A stretch of DNA of 64,000 nucleotides. It comes from Harmothoe impar (taxonomy: Eukaryota > Annelida > Polychaeta > Phyllodocida > Polynoidae). The notes under the pieces were generated by a model, which ran no database searches, was not told where the DNA came from, and worked only from the letters and a program-made list of their open reading frames with translations. Each line of letters starts with the position of its first letter. The stretch's first letter is position 1. The stretch spans positions 32,292,303-32,356,302 of the forward strand of contig OX381721.1 in assembly GCA_947462335.1 (NCBI GenBank). Direction: 5' to 3'. Both the position numbers and the translations under genes were made by a program. Below, piece after piece: positions 11,901 to 20,900 of this stretch.

Positions 11901-14900
11901 AAAAATGAACATCACTCTACCTAGCAACAGCTCTATGGAGTATTATCCTGACAACAGCTTGACGTCTTTCCGAACTCACTTCGACTCGCCGCTCCTTCTG
12001 CCCGAAGCGTACGAAGCGGCTCTGACTGAGATCATCCTCCCTACAGAATGGACTAACGTGCACGACGACGACTTGATCATCGTTGTTCCTCTGCGCACCA
12101 AGGGTTCGCTAGAGGAGGCGATCAACGTTTTAAAAGAAACTAAATTCGCCAAAGGAAGAAAACCACAGGTAGACTGGAGGGGAATGAAAAACGCGAACGG
12201 TCTGAGCAAGCTGACGTTCAGCTCAAAATACCCGCTGAGCTGGAAGGAAGCGAGCTATGTAACGGTGGAAGAGATATCAGACACGTCGGAAGAGCAGCGA
12301 TTGAAACCGGAAACAAAAAGGTTCAAGAGAGAGGTCGACTTGAGACAGACGAATGCCGTATACAAGCAGTTCTTGTCCCCGGCGGTGAAGAAGAAGGCGA
12401 TCAGCGATCAAGCAAGACAGATGATTGAAGAGATGGAGAAAGACATGGGAGTGCGCAGTTTCATGCCAAACATATTCCAGATACCTCCTATTTTCACCGG
12501 AAGCAACCACACCCTAGTCGAGCGCTTGAGTCAGACGATGCGAGATGACAGACTAGAGGGCTCCAGCTTCTTGCTCAAACCGATGCGGATCTTATCGTAC
12601 GACGCCAACACGAAACGCGTCACCATCAAACCGCCGAGACACTGTGCTGTCCTGCTGACTCAGCATCTCGCATGCGTTCTAGGCTTCGGAGAGAAGACGT
12701 GTTTCGCGTCGCCGACTACCGGCGCCTACTCGATGGATGTTTACGGGGACGTGCACTCTGTGTACATATACACCGACATGATCCAGGAGAGACGTGTGGG
12801 CGACATGCAAGTGCCGCTGTTGCGCTGCGTCGCGGTGGACAGAGGCGGAAAGCGTCGAGGTGGCGTGCAAGCTATCAGTTTTCCCCATTTGGATTATTTC
12901 CCCTTGAAATCCAAGAGGTTTACCGAGGTCGGCATCTATTTAAGAGACCGATCCGGTCATTCCATCCCATTCGGTAGAGGCGAGGTGACCGTGACACTTC
13001 ATCTGAGACCTATTGAGGGCTGAAAGAGAGAAAAATGATGCGTCAACGCGTTCCGTACTTTCCACCCAGGCGCACCGTCGGCAGAGGGTACAGCGATTAC
13101 TACAACGCGCAGCTGGGCAACGGCATCAACGTGTACAGCCGGCGCTCTTTCCAGAGCGGGCACGGTTTGGGCGGCGCTCTGTTAGGTCTGATGCGCTCGG
13201 CTACCCCGCTATTGAAGTCGGTGGGAAAAACGCTTCTCCGCGCCGGTGTGGGCGTAGCTAAAGATGTGCTGGCGGGTCGGACTTTAAAGAGCAGCGTGAA
13301 AGACCGAGGCGCAGGCGCTCTGAAGAGACTGGCGAGTACGGCGTTCTCGGGAGGAAAGACGACTGTCGCGTCTAAGAAAGGGTCGAAACGTCGCCGGCAT
13401 TCTCCTCAGACGGGCGGTGGCTCTTGCAAGAGACGTAGAGGGGATGCATTCGACCGGTAAGCGCCTAGGCGTTCAGGTATAAATAAAAAGACTGGAGGCG
13501 GCCGGCGTCAGTCTGTCGGCCGCGTGAAGAGAGAACACAATGGCTTACGTACACGAGAGCAGTAACGAGTGCGCGCTCTCTGAGCTCGACCTGCACACCG
13601 TAGCGCCGACTCAGACTACTATCTTAAAGTCGTCTTTCCTGGGGATAGAAACAAAAAACTCTTTAGAGGATGGAGGTAACATAAATTTCACCATCAACAA
13701 GTCGCAAGAGTACACAGACCTGAACGAGAATTACCTTCATCTGGAATGTCAAGTGCTGAAAGCGAACGGAGCGGCGATCGAGGACACCGACGCGGTAGCT
13801 CCGGTGAACAACTTGGCTCACTCGCTCTTCAAAGACGTCCAAGTCTCCATCGGCGGTTTCAAAGTGTCTGGCAACACCGAGACCTACCCTTACCGAGCTT
13901 ACTTGGAAGGGTTACTCAACTACACGAAAGATGTGAAGGACGGCGTCATGAGCGCCCAGGGGTGGCATGAAGATACGCCCGGTCAGTTTGACACGTTGAC
14001 TGACGCGAATGCGGGGTACAAAGCGCGCAAGAAGCTAATCTCCAACAAGCGCTTTTCGCTGATGGCGCGACTGCACTTTGACCTGGCTCATCAACCGAAG
14101 CTCATCGTTGGAGAGACAGAAATCAATCTCACTCTGAAACAGGCGGCGCCCTCTTTCTATCTGATGTGCGCCGCTGACGGAGGCTACAGCTTGAAGATCT
14201 ACAAAGCAAAGCTCTACGTGCGACGCGTGCTGGTGGCGGACGCTGTAGCGGAAACGCACGAGAGAGCGGTGATAGAACACGGCCCCTTCGACTACCCGGT
14301 GAACAGAGTGGAGGTGACGACGTACGCCATCCCTCAAGGTAACAGAGATCACAGCTACACGCACTCCAACACAGGCCAGCTTCCCAAGTCGATGATGATT
14401 TGCTTCCTGGACCACGACGCCTTCAACGGTAGCTACACCAAGAACCCGTTCGAGATGAAGCATTACGACATCAGCTCGCTTCAAGTGATAGTGAACGATC
14501 AGAAAGTGCCGAACGACGCCTACGTGCCCGACTTTAAGACCAAAGCGGCCGTGAGAGAGTACTTGGCGCTACACACGGAAACGGGGATGTACGAGGGCGC
14601 GCGCTCCTGTGGTATTTCATACGATCAATTCCTGAACGGTTACACGGTGTTCCCCCTCGATTTAACCCCAGACAGATCGCACGACGGGTGTCGCGTGAAC
14701 CTTATAAGAGCGGGTCAGCTGAGGGTGGAAGTCAGTTTCCGCTCGGCGCTACAAGCGACAACAACGGTGCTACTCTACTTGGTGTACGACAACGTCGTCG
14801 AGCTGACCCGAGATCGACACCCCATCACCGACTACCACATGAACTGAAGACAAGACGGCAGTACTTGGCGTATCGTATGAACACGCTTGAAATAAGCAGA

Positions 14901-17900
14901 GTGTTGAAGGAAAACGTTCACACAAAACATCGTTTCCTGGGCGTTTTCTCTTGTGACACTATTCCGAAGCACCCTATCAAAGACACTTGTTTCGTGAGCA
15001 ACACAGATCCGCAACATTTACCAGGTCAGCATTGGGTGGCGTTTTACGTGTCGAGCACGGGTGAAGTGTACTACTTTGATTCCTTCGGCTTACCGCCGCT
15101 GAGTGCAGAGTTCTTGTCTTTCGTGGAACGCTCTGCTCCGTTCAAGTGGCAAAGAAACCGCATTCAACTACAAGACACTTCTGCTGACACCTGTGGACCT
15201 CATTGCGTTCATTTCCTAATTGAAGCATGTCGAACAAGAAACCCCAAGAAGTGCGTCATGCGCATGAGCAAAATCCCAAAGCTGAGCGACCGGGCCGTGA
15301 GTCAGAAGCTATCGATGATGCTGTTGTGACGGGTTGTTGCGATGGCGGCCGTTTCATGGAGGCAAAGATTCTCTGCCTTGCCGAAATGATGTTGGATTTA
15401 TCCAAAGTCGTGCAATGTCTATTGGAGAGAAGTCGTCCGGGGTGTGGTGGTGCGAGTGACGGCGGCGTGAGACTTTGCGGCCTGTTGAGTTGCTGCAAAT
15501 CGAAGAAGCAAGCTAAAAAAGCATAAACTTGTGTGTTTTTTCTGATTGAAATGAAAATAAAGAATAAAATGAAAAGAAAAGAAATTATCTTGTTGTGTTT
15601 TTATTTCTATATATAAGTTACATAACTTTTTTTTGTTTTTTTGTTTACAAACAGTCACGTGTCACGTGGTGTTGTTTACAAACAAGAGAGCCACGTGGTG
15701 TTGTTTACAAACAAAACCCTAAGTAGGTCACGTTACTCTAGTTACCAGAATGCCGGCTTCTGATTGGCTGAGCCTAAGTAGGTCACGTGACGTAAGTAGG
15801 TCACGTTACCATGGTTACCAGAATGCCAGCCTCTGATTAGCTGAGAGCTTCTAAGTAGGTCAGTAGGTCACCCAGAATGCTGGCTTCTGATTGGCTGAGA
15901 GCCCTAAGTAGGTCACGTTACCATGGCAACGGGTCACGTGACCAAATGGAGGCCTCTGATTGGCTGCATGTCGATTGAGTAATAAACAGTAGTTAACTAT
16001 AGTCCCGTTCCGATACATACTATACTACTGTCCAGCCTAGCCTGACCCTCACTAGAATGGCCCTTGACCCATCTATTATAGTCCAGCAGTGCCTGACCCT
16101 TGTCTGAGAGTGGTTATGGCGACATTGGGTGACGCTGATATTTGCCTCTGTGCACAAATGGAATGTAGGGTGTTAAAGAAGATGTCATAAGCTTTAATAT
16201 GATACCAAACATAGGGTGCTTTGACTAAGACTTGTAAGAAAATATTTTCATCAATTCTGAGTAATATTGTATTCGGCTCAGTGGCTCTGGCCGCTGGCGG
16301 TGAATGGGTTAAAATTAAAGCAATATGCAGCCTATAAAGAGTTTGTACCTGTGCTCCTCCAGCTCCACCTCGCGCCGGTGTAAGAGGTCCATATGTTATC
16401 TAGCCCTGCACACTCCATCAGTGCTGTCATGTTCTGGCTGAATACAGCAAGGTTTATTTATACTTACAACTATAGATTTATATATTCCCTAACGCCTTTG
16501 GATATATACTTTTCTTTACAGTTCCATAGGTGTGAGTTGATCTCTATATGTAAAAGAGGGTGACAAAGACTTATAACTGGAGTTACATTGATCCTACTAG
16601 TTTCGGTGGACAGGGCACCTACATGTAGCACAGTGGATGAATCAAAAAGAAATTATACATAAAGTAAATGCAAAACACTAACTTTTTTAGAGGTCGAGTG
16701 AAAAGGGTTAAATGATAATGTAAAACGCCACGCGATTGGTATATGACACATTGGACGCCAGGGATCCACAAGTGGCGTACAATGTGTGATATGCCAATCA
16801 AGTGATGTTTTCGATTTATTCTACCTACAATGACAACATCAAAGATCATTTCACTTTTTAAATCATGAAAATCCATCCAGAAATAACGATTTTAGCACTT
16901 ATTTTGAGGAGGGCCAAGGACAGGATGACTGTGGTAAGCCCCGCTACCACCAGCATGGCGTACCACCGTTGTACGCCCCGCTAGCAAGCATATGAGGGTC
17001 AGTGCTTTACATATACAACCTCTATATGCTTTGTTGTTGTAGGTAGAATAAAACACTAGTACTATTAGATAGCCATTCCCAGTCAGCCTTACCTACTGGG
17101 ACTCAAACATGGAAGCTTAATCTGGGCCAGCTGGCCTTACCCAGACATGGATTTGGGTGGTACTGTCCAAAGCATACTTCGGTTAATTAAGCTCAATTAT
17201 TTTCTATTCGAGAAAAAGAAATGATAATAAAATAATTAGATTTTGCAGTAAGGGTAGGAGAAAACTGATATTTCTCCATGATACTATTATACACAATACC
17301 TTTGCGTTGTGTCTGGGAGTTCACCTCCAATACTGCTACATTGTTGATTGGCAGTGAACCAGTTTGATGCTGGGCCCCCAGGTTTGTAGCAGAAAGGAGA
17401 GGCTGCACATGCACTGAAATAAACATTTATTTCATGGTGATTGAATATGGACTGTCAATGTTAAAGCAATGGAAGGGCCGTTCCCTAGGGGAGCGTGAAA
17501 TGACCCTAGGCCGTATTTTATGCTGTGGTCGTATTTTATGCTCTGAGGGTCACGTGACCTCGGGCAAGTTTAGTTTAATGTTTTTTCGTGTAATTATAGG
17601 TAGTTTTTGTCTATTTCTCCATGGAAAATCCTGAAATAAACACAGAGTGTCACTCAAAATTCACCTTGTTTATTACACTTGCGGAGCCTGGGCCGTATTG
17701 CACGCGCCCTATGGCCTCTTAAAATACGGCCCGGACTCCGCTCGTGCAATGACCACTGGTTGGGTGACTTTAGCATGCAGCTCTGTCTATTATATCTCTC
17801 TCGCTGTAGTTGGCGTTATATTAGTATCAGTCACATTAGGGAGGGTTAATTAATCAAAAACAGGGGGTGGTGAAATATCATAAATATTTTTGTCAGAGTG

Positions 17901-20900
17901 CTCAATATTTTGCCCCCCCCCCTCATTGTCAAAGAGGCCTTCACAACTTTCATCCCCCCTTTGAATTATAGTAATGTGTAGGATTTTTGCTGAAAAAAGA
18001 GGCATAATGCTTTAGTCCCACCCCCCTCAATGGTGTCTTAGGTTCTTATCCCCTCCTACAATACACTCCCCCCCCCCCGTGTGATTGATAAATAAACACT
18101 CCCTCACTTAGTCCATGAGACAGCAAGCCAGATTTACCTTGCCGGTACCATTCTGAGGCACCAAGGTAACTAAGCTTTTAAATCTCCAGATCTGTTCCTA
18201 GTGAAGCTTTATCATCCAATTTCACCCAAAATGTATTTGCTACTAGTATTTTACGGTATTGTATGGAATCAACCATTTAAAACTAACCTGAAGCCATTCG
18301 GGCAGTAGTTGGTAGATTTATCTGGATGGCAAAACAGCAAGGGCAGAACTATCAATAGGTGACATTAGTAAATGGTACATGACATCAATGATAAGAATGA
18401 ATACGATAGCAGTAATAAAATGATTAATTATACAGGTTTTCAAATTAGTGAAGCATGTATTTATACATTATTCTGACAATGATTTTGCTTTTGGTGGAAT
18501 TTGATGAGTATATTACACTATTAAGTAAACAATTATCTCTGGTTATAACTCTAAGTGCATCAATTTTAGGGTTCAGATTAGAAATCTTTTTTTTTTGAGT
18601 TCTAAATAATCTTTATTCTGGTATAAGTAACTTACATAATATAATGTGTTTCGTATTGACAAACCAATGTCTTTAACCTTTCCGGATCAATAAAATGTTC
18701 ACTATTAAAATCTGAACTTGGTTCACTAAAATTAAGAAGCGAAAGCTCCCTCGTCATTTTGGTAAATAGTGAGAAAGTCTAAGACTCAAAATTCCTTAAT
18801 ATAATTAATGACGTACCTCTTGAAGTTACACACATATAAGGCCTTGGTTGGAAACAGCTACATCTGAATGACTTTGTCTTGTTCTTGTCTACATACGCCA
18901 TTCCACACTGGGTGTCTTGTTGTTGGGCACAGGCAGGGGGTGGAGGACTGGATGGGGGATTACAGACACCGTCTACGTCATACCAGGTGGGGTCTGTAAG
19001 GCAATGGTATATAGATCAATGCAGCAAGAAAGGGTGACTTTCTCATAATAAAGTTGTGTTTAAGTTGGTTTGAGCAGAATCCTCATAATATTGTATGTAT
19101 TTGCTATGTATGTGAACATCTCATATCAGGGAATTCACAGGACAATAAACTTTGAAAATGTATATTAAAATATGGGATTTTAAGGTTATATTTATGTATT
19201 TGTCACTCCCGCTTAAGAAAAATTCAAAACTTTTCTGAAAATTCCCCCTTTCTTGCGGCACTGGTCTATAGGTGATTAGTGACCAATGTAGGGTACACAG
19301 AGAAAAGTAAAGGTGTCAACTCTGGCTCCCACGTGGCTCAATTAAGAATTGAGGTGCATATTGCATTCATATTATCTTCCTTTTTCATACTGTAAATTCA
19401 GTTAAGGTTGATCGCTACTCTTAACTTTTCATCCATAGAATATCCAAATTCTTTGCCTCAAGTTAGTTTAGATAATTAAGAAATGGAATATGTAAAAGAA
19501 AAAGGGGGGTCCCGAGCTACTTTTTTTAATACAGATTTTTGAAAACAAAAAAGTATTTTCTATTTTGAGCAAAAAATACCAGAAATTGGGAAATTCTCAG
19601 GATTTTTTTTCTTAATGAACCACTGCCCACATCAATGTCATATTTTATATGAATAATCATATATTGTGTCCTAAAATAGAAAAAAAAGATTATGGTCCAA
19701 AAACAATCCTTTTGTGAAAATAAGTGGTGGTTTTAGGACGATTAATTAAATTTGATGCAAAATTTGTCAACAATATCTTGAAAATAGCGAAAACAAAATC
19801 CATAGACATTTTTTTAATTTTCTCAAAAAACTGTTTACATTATTTGCTAACATAATAAGTAATTTTGATAGGGGGTCCCGTGCATAATTTCAGGGTTTTG
19901 GGCCTTTGAAGACAAAAAAGGTGTAAATCTCATATTTGCCAAGGATCGGGGTAAAAAGTGTATACATCCTAAACCCTTGGTTGTCTTAGGCACATCTATC
20001 TCGATAATGATTTATTGGTAAATGATGCCAATATTCTGAATTATGTTAAAAATAGCAGATATCACTGGCTCAAATATATCAAATATTTAAAGTGCAATAA
20101 AATGCTCAATTCTGTTTGGAACTGTCCAATTTTCGGAAATGGATTAGTGTGCATATATAGTCCTGTATAAATGGTAGAGTCCTTATGTGTAATAACCAGC
20201 AGTGGTTTGATCGGTCAACGCCTTATTGTATTGCCTAGGAGGCAGAATATGTTCGCGGGGGAAACTCCGCCATGAAATCCTCAGTATTCCGCGGGAACAC
20301 AGACCAGCGTCTAACCGGGTAACGCTTCTGGTCTACATCTGGGTTCTTCTGCGGGCGCCATATTGGATGTTTACGAAATAGTTTCGTGGTGGAGTTTCAC
20401 TCATCGAGACGATTTACAGCGATAAAATTGATGCAAACAACGGCAGGTAGCCGGGCGTGAAACTCCGCCACGAAATTCCGCCACTAAACCCAATTCGCTT
20501 AAAACATGCCCTGTTTCGCATATTATTGCCTTCTGCTGGTACATATCTATTGGAAATGAAAGAAAAGACTATACTACAGTGTATGTTGCACCTATGGTCT
20601 GATCCTAGGACTTTTAATCATGTTTCCATGGCAAAAAAACACACACATAAAAGGGATTTGGGGTCATTTTTTTCAAAATTTGTCATCTCATGCACTAAAT
20701 TTCGGTCAAAACCCACCAAAATGAGGGTGTGGGCCTACCTACATGTCCCTTTCATTGTTTTCCTCTGTTATGTGCAGCAGTTAGGCCATTTTATGTTAGT
20801 ACATGAGGGTTCTAAAGCATGACCGTCGTTTTGTGGCAGAGTTTCAAGCTTGATAGTGATTTTCAGCCCACCACCCTTAATATCTAATATAGTTTGCTCA

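Larger units (their letters stand above)
4714..16029 (+). mobile_element. Polinton 1 (Maverick/adintovirus-like), polymerase-less
   Basis: An 11,316-bp element bounded by 390-bp terminal inverted repeats that begin AGTAGTATAG and end CTATACTACT, the AG...CT form typical of Polintons. It is flanked by a perfect 6-bp target duplication GTCCAG (4708-4713, 16030-16035). The plus strand carries ATPase, small hydrophobic protein, acidic protein, integrase, minor capsid, basic protein, double jelly-roll major capsid, adenain-like protease and a small overlapping ORF, in the same order as Polinton 2. There is no family B polymerase; in its place are two divergent genes, one for an Ala-rich product and one for an unknown 216-residue protein. 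GC content is clearly higher than in the flanking introns. Confidence 0.93.

Noticed and set aside
17647..17853. 68-residue ORF with hydrophobic stretches
   Set aside because: Overlaps a palindromic transposon remnant in an intron and has no splice or homology support.
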